Assembly (NCBI GenBank): GCA_038245795.1 | Contig: JBBRSC010000184.1 | Coordinates: 1-6,780 of the forward strand | DNA length: 6,780 bases | Source: JBBRSC01 sp038245795 | GTDB lineage: Bacteria > Actinomycetota > Acidimicrobiia > Acidimicrobiales > Microtrichaceae | Reading direction: 5' to 3' | In this document: in pieces, positions 1 to 6,726 of the stretch | Layout: every line of letters starts with the position of its first letter | Position numbering within the stretch: the first letter of the stretch is position 1 | Translations under genes and position numbers: made by a program | Notes under the pieces: model-generated | What the model saw: only the letters and a program-made list of their open reading frames with translations | Databases searched by the model: none | Told to the model about the DNA's origin: nothing

Positions 1-907
1 CGAACGTATGGCTGGTCCGATGCCGATGGACGTCACCGGGGCGTAACACCGTGCTCGGGAACCCCAGATGATTCGGCGCATCTGGCAGTTGTTGGGCCTC
101 GAGACAGACCCCGCCACGGGCAACGAACGGTGCTCCCAGATGATCTCCCGTATAGATCTGAAGGCCGGGTTGATTGGTGGCGACGCTCATCGTTCGACCA
201 GATCGCGGATCAGTCAGTACGGCGACCAACGGTGCGTCACGTTCGATCACGAAGCACGCGTCGAGGGCGCTCCGGAGCGACAGAGCACGGTCCCTGATCT
301 CGACGAACCGGCCGGTGGGAATGAGCTGATCGTCGACATCGACCCGTCGAGCAGCCTGCACCGTGAGTCGATGATCATCGATCGTGGTCGCCGCCCGCCC
401 GGTGAGATTCCAGTACGCGTGGTTGGTGAACGAGCAAACCGTTGCCGCATCGGTCACTGCGTCGATGCTAATCTCCAGCGTCGGGCCGACCAGCTCGTAG
501 CGCGCCGTGATCGAGAGGGCGCCGGGAAACCCCTGATCGCCCGCCGCCGACTCGATCCGCAGCGAGACCGCGTTCGCCTCGGTGGCCTCGATCTCCCACC
601 GGCGTCGGCCGATGCCACCGGCACCTCCATGGAGGAGGTGCATCCCTTCGTTGGCGTCCAACCAATGAACCACCCCGTCCAACTCGAAGGACGCCCCTCC
701 GATTCGGTTGGCGTAACGGCCCGCTATGGCACCGAGGTGCGGATTGAGATCGGGCTGCTCGTAGTCGGCAACGTCGCTCAGCCGAAGCACCACGTTGGAC
801 AATGCGCCAGCATGATCCGGCGCCGTCAATGAGACCAGCGAGGCGCCAAACGGGGTGATCTCGGCCGTCAACGTCGATGACGACAGACGGACGACCTCAG
901 CCGACAT
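1..907 (-). CDS. galM: Aldose 1-epimerase (galactose mutarotase), 3' end cut by window
   Basis: The frame is open for 302 codons from ATG at 907 to the left edge with no stop. The enzyme interconverts alpha and beta anomers of galactose or glucose, which converts the beta-D-galactose released by a beta-galactosidase into the alpha form used by galactokinase. Motifs visible are GRYANRI (63-69), LLHGG with catalytic His93, TNHAYWNL with catalytic His163, LDACFVI with Asp216, YTGDHLG (252-258), and CLEAQQLPDAPN with the general base Glu270. These match the His/His/Asp/Glu set of characterised mutarotases. The last visible residues (TVLRPGDVHRHRTSHTF) align with the usual final strand, so probably only a few residues are missing. 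The start overlaps the beta-galactosidase stop by 11 nt in a different frame. No clear Shine-Dalgarno precedes it, in keeping with translational coupling. The family is clear; specificity for galactose over other aldoses is inferred from its neighbour. Confidence 0.94.
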   Translation of the reverse strand, partial: MSAEVVRLSSSTLTAEITPFGASLVSLTAPDHAGALSNVVLRLSDVADYEQPDLNPHLGAIAGRYANRIGGASFELDGVVHWLDANEGMHLLHGGAGGIGRRRWEIEATEANAVSLRIESAAGDQGFPGALSITARYELVGPTLEISIDAVTDAATVCSFTNHAYWNLTGRAATTIDDHRLTVQAARRVDVDDQLIPTGRFVEIRDRALSLRSALDACFVIERDAPLVAVLTDPRSGRTMSVATNQPGLQIYTGDHLGAPFVARGGVCLEAQQLPDAPNHLGFPSTVLRPGDVHRHRTSHTF

Positions 908-3902
908 CGATGGACCACGACCACGCATACGGTCCGGGCCCAATGCGATAGCGGTCGAGGACATCGGGACCACAGGAGGCGGTGCCGAGCCCCCGATGGA
1001 GATGATCGATCTGCACGATCGTCTCGTTCCGGTCCAGCAGATCGACGGTGTGATGTGCCGCGGCGAGATCGTCCAGCCGATGGTGGAGCGCAGAGAAACC
1101 GAACCTCTTGGGGGCGCCAATCCGAAGCGGAGGGTCAGCGTCGCCAGCGGACAACTGTGCCCACCGCGTGTCGTGATGATGACCATGCTCCTGGGGAACG
1201 ACATACGGAACGTACTGATCGGTCACAGTTGATCGATGGATCGCCAGCGGTGCCGCGCATCGATCGGGATAGGTCTCGTGTGGGCCGAGCCCGAACCACA
1301 CGAGTGTTTCGTAGTCGCCGGGCAGCTCCATCGACATCCCGACGCGGGCCACGTCCTTCACACCCTCAGCCAGGTCCAGGACCTCGCGAAACTCGAGCCG
1401 TTGCGTTCCGGGACGACTCCCGTCGAGCAAGCGAACCCGCTGATGGTGCAGGGCGACATAGCGGTCGTCTGGAGTCGACCAGGTCACCATCCGCTCGACG
1501 ATGGCCCCTCGTATCGTGATGTCTGCGGAGGCTGACAGATCGAACAGACCCGCTCGCCGCCAGCGGCCACGCGCTCCGATTCCTTCCATCCAGCCTTGCT
1601 TCAGACCATCGTTGTCGGTGGGTGCACGAACAATGGATGCCTGCGGCCACGGAATCTCGATGGTCCCGGCCATGATGCCGGCCCGGGTCAGGGACACGTT
1701 GATCGCGAGTCCACTCCGGCGGCGTTTCCACGGAGTCGCCGACGCACCCTTGGTGACCGGCCGTGACACCTGCGACCATCCGAGTTCCCAACCGCTGGGC
1801 GCCCAACTCGGCCGCCGCCCGGGTGTGAACGTGAAGGTCATGGTTGCTTCGGACCCGGCGGGTTTCGTGGCGCTCGGGACATCGATGACGATCGCGTTCC
1901 CCGGTTGACATGCCGGCAACTCCAGGCGACCCCGCTCGATCACGACCCCATCGACCGCCAACGTCCATCGGCAACGGACGTCGTGTAGATCGGTGAACCA
2001 CTGACGATTCTCGAGTCGGAGGCGACCCCGAGAGGCCGTCGTGATCTCGATGGGCTGCGCCAACTTCTTGAACTCGGACAGCGCCGGATGCGGGGTGCGA
2101 TCGGGCCACACCAGACCGTCACAGCAGAAATTGGTGTCCGAATACCCCTGATACCGATCACCCTCGCCGAAGTCGCCGCCGTACCCCCAGTACTCGACAG
2201 CATCGTCGTTCTCCTTCACGATCCCGTGATCGAGCCACTCCCAGATGAACCCGCCTTGGAGGCCATGATGTTCGTGGAAGGCGGCGGCGTAGTCCGACAG
2301 CGACCCGTTGGAGTTGCCCATGGCGTGGGAGTACTCGCACATGATCAGCGGGCGTCGGGCGTCGCGACCCGAGGTCGCCCATTCGACGATCGTGGCGATC
2401 TCGGGATACATCGGGCAGACGATGTCGGTGACGGGCGCGGCAGCGTAGAGATCGTGCATCAGCGCCCCTTCGTAATGAAGCGGGCGCGACGGATCGAGCC
2501 GTCGGATAGCGGCGGCCATGGCGTCGTGGGCGACGCCGTAGCCGGCTTCGTTGCCGAGCGACCACGCCACGATGCAGGGATGCGATCGATCCCTCACCAC
2601 CATACGGATTCCCCGTTCGACGATCGCCGCGACGTAACGCGGATCATGGCAGAGGCTGGCCTGGCGGGCATGGCTCTCGACGTTGGCCTCGTCGATCACA
2701 TAGAGGCCGAGCTCGTCGCACAGGTCATAGAACGCCTCTTGGTGCGGGTAGTGCGACGCCCGGACGGCGTTCACGTGGTGCTGCTTCATCAACTCGAGAT
2801 CCGCTCTCAACGTCTCGATCGGTACGACCCGACCGAAACGATCGTGGTGCTCGTGATAATTCACGCCCCAGATGAGTACCGGCTGTCCGTTGATGCGCAG
2901 CTCGTTGTCGGCGATCTCGACACGCCGGAATCCGATCAACTTCGATCGCACATCGACCGTCTCGCCTGCCGGCGACACCAGCGACACGATGACCCGGTAG
3001 CGGCTGGGTCGTTCGGCGGACCACGGCTCGATATCGGTCACGTCGATCACGGTTCGCACCATTGATCCACCGAACTCCATGCCCGATAACAGCTCTGACA
3101 GCGGATCACCGCCTGCGAAGATCGGTACCTCAGCTCGGCTCCGGAGCTTGAGTAGCCGGGTCTCGACGGACCATCCAGGTTCCGGTGAGCCGGTGAAGGC
3201 AACGGTGGCGTCCACGGTCACTGAACCGTTGGTCGGCCCGCTCAGATCGCCCAGGACCGCGACGTCGGCCAGATAGGTCGGCGCCACGGCGGACACGGTG
3301 ATCGAACGATGGAGTCCGCCCAACCACCACTGGTCCTGATCCTCGATCCACGACGCATCGGAGAACTGCACCACCGCCAACGCGATCGTGTTAGCACCAC
3401 GACGGACTTGATCGGTGATGTCGAACTCCGATGGCAACCGCGAATCCTTGGCGAAGCCCACCTCGACACCATTGACCCAGAGGTGGACGACGCTCTCGGC
3501 GGCACCGATGCGCAGATGGATCCGTCGACCGCTCCAACCGGGGGGCAAGCGGAAGTCGCGTCGATAGAGCCCCGTCGGGTTGTGATCCGGGGTACTCGGG
3601 GGCTCACCAGCCCAGGGCATGACGATGTTGGTATAGATCGGCGCGTCGTGGCCGTGCATCGCCCAGTTCGAGGGCACCGGGATGGTCGACCAACCCTCAC
3701 GTTGATCGAGGTCGATCTGTTCGAACCCGATCGGCGCCGCGTCGGGTGAATCGACGAGCAGAAACGACCACTCGCCATCGAGCGACCGCGTCCACCGCGC
3801 ATCGTCGCCGAAGATGGGACCCGCGCCGGACATTGGCAATCGTCCCACCGAGCTGATCTCCGGCGTCTGCCACGACGCCGGCCGCGACCTGAAACCGAGC
3901 AA
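897..3902 (-). CDS. lacZ: Beta-galactosidase, LacZ type (glycoside hydrolase family 2)
   Basis: The enzyme hydrolyses terminal beta-D-galactosides in the cytoplasm; no signal peptide is present. At 1001 residues it covers the full five-domain LacZ layout (E. coli, 1023). The N-terminal sugar-binding domain has PSNWAMHGHDAPIYTN (77-92) and SRLPSEFD (154-161). The central TIM barrel has HEHH (350-353), SHYPH (383-387), acid/base Glu452 in WSLGNEAG, and nucleophile Glu523 in MCEYSHAMGN. The metal-site equivalents of E. coli Glu416 and His418 are E409 and H411. The C-terminal small domain has GLGPHETYPDR (871-881) and GLGTASCGPD (971-980), with Cys977 where E. coli has Trp999. The start is TTG at 3902, 5 nt after the P450 stop and without a good Shine-Dalgarno, which suggests coupled re-initiation. 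The first ATG is codon 24 and would remove the conserved WQTPEISSVGRLP leader, so TTG or something further upstream is preferred. The last 11 nt overlap the epimerase gene. Confidence 0.97.
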   Translation of the reverse strand: MLGFRSRPASWQTPEISSVGRLPMSGAGPIFGDDARWTRSLDGEWSFLLVDSPDAAPIGFEQIDLDQREGWSTIPVPSNWAMHGHDAPIYTNIVMPWAGEPPSTPDHNPTGLYRRDFRLPPGWSGRRIHLRIGAAESVVHLWVNGVEVGFAKDSRLPSEFDITDQVRRGANTIALAVVQFSDASWIEDQDQWWLGGLHRSITVSAVAPTYLADVAVLGDLSGPTNGSVTVDATVAFTGSPEPGWSVETRLLKLRSRAEVPIFAGGDPLSELLSGMEFGGSMVRTVIDVTDIEPWSAERPSRYRVIVSLVSPAGETVDVRSKLIGFRRVEIADNELRINGQPVLIWGVNYHEHHDRFGRVVPIETLRADLELMKQHHVNAVRASHYPHQEAFYDLCDELGLYVIDEANVESHARQASLCHDPRYVAAIVERGIRMVVRDRSHPCIVAWSLGNEAGYGVAHDAMAAAIRRLDPSRPLHYEGALMHDLYAAAPVTDIVCPMYPEIATIVEWATSGRDARRPLIMCEYSHAMGNSNGSLSDYAAAFHEHHGLQGGFIWEWLDHGIVKENDDAVEYWGYGGDFGEGDRYQGYSDTNFCCDGLVWPDRTPHPALSEFKKLAQPIEITTASRGRLRLENRQWFTDLHDVRCRWTLAVDGVVIERGRLELPACQPGNAIVIDVPSATKPAGSEATMTFTFTPGRRPSWAPSGWELGWSQVSRPVTKGASATPWKRRRSGLAINVSLTRAGIMAGTIEIPWPQASIVRAPTDNDGLKQGWMEGIGARGRWRRAGLFDLSASADITIRGAIVERMVTWSTPDDRYVALHHQRVRLLDGSRPGTQRLEFREVLDLAEGVKDVARVGMSMELPGDYETLVWFGLGPHETYPDRCAAPLAIHRSTVTDQYVPYVVPQEHGHHHDTRWAQLSAGDADPPLRIGAPKRFGFSALHHRLDDLAAAHHTVDLLDRNETIVQIDHLHRGLGTASCGPDVLDRYRIGPGPYAWSWSIDVG

Positions 3903-3907
3903 GAGGC

Positions 3908-5101
3908 TCAGCGCCGATCGAAGGTGATCGGAACCCGTGCCACACCGCGGACGAAGGCACCCGGAACCCGTGAGGGCAGATCGCCATCGACGAGCGCCAC
4001 GTTCGTGATCCGACGGAGCAATTCGTCGAAGACGATCTTCAATTCGAGTCGTGCCAAGCTCGCACCGAGACAGAAATGCGAGCCGAAGCCAAACGATACG
4101 TGGTGATTGTGGCGGCGACGGACGTCGAAGTCGTCCGGTCGATCGAACACTGAAGGATCCCGGTTGGCGGCGCTGTACATCAACAACAGCTGTTGGCCGG
4201 CGACCAGCGATTCACCGTGGAGCTCGTGATCGACAGTGACGACACGAGCCATGTTCAGGATCGGTGTCGTATAGCGGATGAACTCCTCGACAGCACCGGT
4301 CTCCAGGAGCGACGGTTCCGCCACCAACGCGGCCATCTGCTCGGGGTGCAGGCACAGATCCCAGACGGTTGAAGCAATGACGGTACGGGTCGTTTCAGCG
4401 CCTCCGTCGACCACCAACAGACACTCGGCAACGATCTCCTCGTCGGTCATCAATTGACCGTCGACCTCGGTATGGCACCACACCGAGACGAGGTCGTCCT
4501 GCGGATCGATTCGACGTTGCGCAATGAGTTCAACACACGCCGCGTAACACGAGAACGCAGCGGTGATGCCGACATCGGTCTGGTAGCGGGGCCCTCCCCC
4601 GAGCGGAATGGTGTCCTCGGACCACTGCTTGATCTCGTGCCAGCGATCGACGCCGAAGCCGAGGAACTCGGCGATCATCATGGCCGGCAACGGCGCCGCC
4701 AGCGCCTCCACGATGTCGCACTGGCCGTCATCGGCAACGGCCTCGATCAGCTCGATGACCCGGGTCCGAATCTGATCAGCATGCCCAGACACCGAACGGG
4801 GCGTGAACCGTCGCGCCACGAGGCGCCGCTGGGACTGATGGCGGGGATCGTCCTGACCGATCATCGACACATCATCATGTTCTGGTGGCGGCAACGGTCG
4901 AAAGGCGTTCCGATTGGAGTAGGTCCGCGGATCGGCTTCGATCGCCACGATGTCGGCGTAGCGGCTGATCCCCCAGATCTCATTGATGTCGTCCCAGTAG
5001 ACCGGCGCCGACTCGCGGAGCCAGCTGTAGGTCGGGGTGGGATCGCCGGCGTACAAGTGACCATTCAGCAGGTCGATCTGGGGCAGTGCCATGTTGGTCA
5101 T
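3908..5101 (-). CDS. Cytochrome P450, CYP142-like (soluble bacterial class)
   Basis: This is a 397-residue soluble P450 with no membrane anchor, a normal length for bacterial class I enzymes. Visible landmarks are the C-helix HxxxR (H88, R92) within QDDPRH...RRLVARRFTPR, the I-helix oxygen-activation motif GGAETT (233-238, with the acid-alcohol pair E236/T237), the K-helix ExxR (E273, R276), and the heme loop FGFGSHFCLG with thiolate ligand Cys344. The N-terminus (IDLLNGHLYAG), the DIVEALAAPLP segment, DDLVSV and the C-terminal VPGAFVRGV resemble mycobacterial CYP142, a cholest-4-en-3-one side-chain oxidase, as I remember it. This is family resemblance, not proof of a steroid substrate. Such enzymes need a ferredoxin and a reductase, and neither is in the window. 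The start overlaps the dehydrogenase stop as ATGA; the stop lies 5 nt before the beta-galactosidase start. The P450 call is essentially certain; the subfamily is moderately supported. Confidence 0.97.
   Translation of the reverse strand: MTNMALPQIDLLNGHLYAGDPTPTYSWLRESAPVYWDDINEIWGISRYADIVAIEADPRTYSNRNAFRPLPPPEHDDVSMIGQDDPRHQSQRRLVARRFTPRSVSGHADQIRTRVIELIEAVADDGQCDIVEALAAPLPAMMIAEFLGFGVDRWHEIKQWSEDTIPLGGGPRYQTDVGITAAFSCYAACVELIAQRRIDPQDDLVSVWCHTEVDGQLMTDEEIVAECLLVVDGGAETTRTVIASTVWDLCLHPEQMAALVAEPSLLETGAVEEFIRYTTPILNMARVVTVDHELHGESLVAGQQLLLMYSAANRDPSVFDRPDDFDVRRRHNHHVSFGFGSHFCLGASLARLELKIVFDELLRRITNVALVDGDLPSRVPGAFVRGVARVPITFDRR
5098..5101 (-). other. ATGA stop-start overlap between dehydrogenase and P450
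   Basis: The minus strand reads ATGA here: the P450 ATG (5101-5099) shares two bases with the dehydrogenase TGA (5100-5098). This is a classic translational-coupling junction. No strong Shine-Dalgarno precedes it (upstream CCCCACGGA). A second in-frame ATG lies three codons on, at 5092, so initiation could be at either. Longer readings of this frame, back to 5212, run inside the dehydrogenase gene and add 37 residues that do not look like a P450 N-terminus. Confidence 0.75.
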
Positions 5102-6093
5102 TCCGTGGGGTCGATCATGTTCTCGACAATGTCCCACAATCGGGCCCTCGTGTCCGGCGATGACGCGGTATTTGGAAGACGCGCGACGCTGCGCGGACGG
5201 CGATCGAACCACAGCAGGCCGGTGGTCATACGCCCCTCAGGAGCGCCCACCAGCCACGTGGTGGTGTCGCACCCTTCGGCCGGCGATCGAAGGGCAGGAC
5301 CGAGGATCCGGTCGAACGTCGGCAGCGAGTCGGCCACTCCCGGCGTTGCCGCCCAACCGGGATGGGTGGCGTGGAACGACGTGGCGCCATCGTGACGCGT
5401 GGCCCATTCGGCCACCAGATCCACCTGCGCCCGCTTCGCCCGGGCGTAGGCCACCGAACCCCGGTAGCCCTGGGTCATCTCGAGGTCATCGAGGTGGAGT
5501 CGCTGGGTATACATCCCGCCCGAGGTCACCCAGATACATCGGCCTTCATCGGCGTCGAGCGCGTCGAGCAGGCAATGGGTCAGGAGTTGTGGCCCCAGAA
5601 CCATGGAGGCAAACGACAGCTCGTGACCCTGCGGCGAAACTTTTCGATCGATCGACAGCGCGCCAGCGTTGTGGATGAGCGCCCGAAGTTCACCGTGCTG
5701 TTCGGCGATCTCGTGCCCGACCCGTGCCACCGCCTTTAGATCACCGAGATCTGCTTCGAACACAGCGAAGGAGTCGTCGCCGACTCGTTCCGCCAATTCG
5801 GCAGCTGCGCGCTCGCCGCGCTCCCGGCTTCGGGTCACCATCACTACCGCCGCCCCCCGCTGCGCCAGGGCTTCGGCCGTCGCGAAGCCCAACCCCGAAT
5901 TCGCGCCGGTGACCACCACCGTGGCACCAGTGAGATCGTGACCCGGGTTGCCCGACCAGTCCCACAGATGCCGACGCACCGCAGGGCCGAGTCGGGTGAA
6001 GCTCCCGATCACGCTCAGCTCGAGTGCTCCATCGATCGCCCGCCGCGCCGACGCGGCGCTCGCCCCCGGTAGAACGCCAGCAAGATTCGCCAT
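5098..6093 (-). CDS. Short-chain dehydrogenase/reductase, DHRS12-like
   Basis: The protein has 331 residues: about 55 leading residues, then a Rossmann fold. Visible motifs are the nucleotide-binding TGANSGLG (62-69), a basic TRSRERGE stretch after the second strand (about 87-94) that suggests NADP(H), ADLGDL (114-119), HNAG (141-144) in place of the usual NNAG, TSGGM with the catalytic Ser at 191, and YARAK with Tyr216 and Lys220. The leader, the SGGM and HPGWAATPGV segments and the C-terminal RSPAEGCDTTTWL region resemble the DHRS12 type of SDR as I recall it. The helix position that normally carries the tetrad Asn reads FASMVLG, with Met164 where the relatives I recall have Asn. The family interconverts alcohols and carbonyls; the substrate cannot be read from sequence. 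Sitting directly before a P450, it could oxidise a hydroxylated product or reduce a ketone. The start is fixed by the TGATG overlap and an upstream GGGGA. Confidence 0.9.
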   Translation of the reverse strand: MANLAGVLPGASAASARRAIDGALELSVIGSFTRLGPAVRRHLWDWSGNPGHDLTGATVVVTGANSGLGFATAEALAQRGAAVVMVTRSRERGERAAAELAERVGDDSFAVFEADLGDLKAVARVGHEIAEQHGELRALIHNAGALSIDRKVSPQGHELSFASMVLGPQLLTHCLLDALDADEGRCIWVTSGGMYTQRLHLDDLEMTQGYRGSVAYARAKRAQVDLVAEWATRHDGATSFHATHPGWAATPGVADSLPTFDRILGPALRSPAEGCDTTTWLVGAPEGRMTTGLLWFDRRPRSVARLPNTASSPDTRARLWDIVENMIDPTE

Positions 6094-6722
6094 CAGTTGT
6101 CCCCGAATCGATTGATCAGCGAAGCGTCGAGGCCCAAGAGCTCGACCGTCGTTGCTCCTGCGTTGAGTCGCTCAAACATCTCGTTCTCCTTGGTCGTCCG
6201 CGTTGTTGCCGCTGCCATGACGTCGTCGACATCGCCGAGTGCCACACAGACGACACCATCGATGTCACCCACAATCCAGTCGCCGGTGCTCACGCTGATA
6301 CCCCCGACATCTGCGTGCCCGCCCACCGCTCCCGGTTGATTCTTGGTGGCACCTGTCAACGCGATGCCAGTGGAGAAGACGGGGAAACCGCGTGCCGCGA
6401 GGGCGCCGACATCGCGGACACATCCATCGATGACCAGTCCCGCAAGCCCGCGGGTGATCGCGGCGGTGGTGAGGACCTCGCCCCAGTACCCGAGCTCGTG
6501 GACATTGCCCATGTCGGCGCACAGCACCGACCCCGAGGGAGCCGAGGTGACGCCGACGTGCACCCCGAGATTGTCCCCTGGCGAACACCGGACGGCGTAG
6601 GCGGGCCCGACGAGACGAGCACCGGGCCAGACCGCGGCGATCCTGGGCGCCATCCGGGCAGCACCGCTCTCACCCAGCGTTGCTGAACCAAGAGATGCGA
6701 GGCGCGTTGGCAGGTCTGACAT
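6093..6722 (-). CDS. RraA / HMG-aldolase family protein (putative class II pyruvate aldolase or decarboxylase)
   Basis: This is a 209-residue cytoplasmic protein, close to the usual size of the RraA-like/DMT superfamily. Family signatures visible are the PGDNLGVHVG segment (about 48-57), GYWGE (78-82) followed by a TTAAITRG helix, IDGCVRD (98-104) and GDIDGVVCV (152-160). In characterised 4-hydroxy-4-methyl-2-oxoglutarate aldolases the Arg-Asp pair of the DG-x-x-RD motif binds the substrate and the divalent metal; here these are R103 and D104. Such enzymes cleave 4-hydroxy-2-oxo acids to pyruvate or decarboxylate oxaloacetate, while E. coli RraA itself regulates RNase E. Retention of the RD pair favours an enzyme. 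The start is ATG at 6722, 4 nt after the preceding stop. The frame stays open upstream to the window edge, but that extension is Arg/Ser/Pro-rich and unlike the family. No clear Shine-Dalgarno is seen. The TGA overlaps the next ATG by one base. The substrate is unknown. Confidence 0.86.
   Translation of the reverse strand: MSDLPTRLASLGSATLGESGAARMAPRIAAVWPGARLVGPAYAVRCSPGDNLGVHVGVTSAPSGSVLCADMGNVHELGYWGEVLTTAAITRGLAGLVIDGCVRDVGALAARGFPVFSTGIALTGATKNQPGAVGGHADVGGISVSTGDWIVGDIDGVVCVALGDVDDVMAAATTRTTKENEMFERLNAGATTVELLGLDASLINRFGDN
6100..6104 (-). promoter_or_regulatory. Shine-Dalgarno for the short-chain dehydrogenase
   Basis: The minus strand reads GGGGA followed by a 6-nt spacer (CAACTG) and then the ATG at 6093. 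This is the clearest ribosome-binding site in the window. It lies inside the last codons of the RraA-like gene and supports the ATG at 6093, in a TGATG stop-start overlap, as the true start of the dehydrogenase. Confidence 0.6.
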
Positions 6723-6726
6723 GGGC

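Noticed and set aside
68..832. Plus-strand open frame of 254 codons
   Set aside because: It lies opposite the aldose 1-epimerase gene, has an Arg/Gly/Asp-rich composition and no recognisable motif. It is a codon-bias shadow of high-GC coding DNA.
1016..1021. Recurrent CGATCG / GATC words (for example 379-384, 1016-1021, 1261-1266, 3915-3920, 4140-4145)
   Set aside because: They are spread irregularly through coding sequence and fit frequent Asp/Ile/Arg/Ser codons in this genome. No array, fixed spacing or flanking conservation suggests a repeat element or operator.
2088..3065. Plus-strand open frame of 325 codons
   Set aside because: It is antisense to the catalytic domain of the beta-galactosidase and has no domain motifs. 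The minus-strand protein is conserved throughout this stretch.
5102..5212. N-terminal extension of the P450 by 37 residues
   Set aside because: These codons are inside the dehydrogenase gene and read as basic, non-P450 sequence. The ATGA junction at 5101 or the ATG at 5092 gives the normal bacterial P450 start.
4454..5395. Plus-strand open frame of 313 codons
   Set aside because: It spans the end of the dehydrogenase and the start of the P450 on the opposite strand and matches no family motif. Both minus-strand genes are full length with intact signatures.
6024..6686. Plus-strand open frame of 220 codons
   Set aside because: It is antisense to the RraA-like gene and the dehydrogenase N-terminus, with low-complexity charged composition and no motif.
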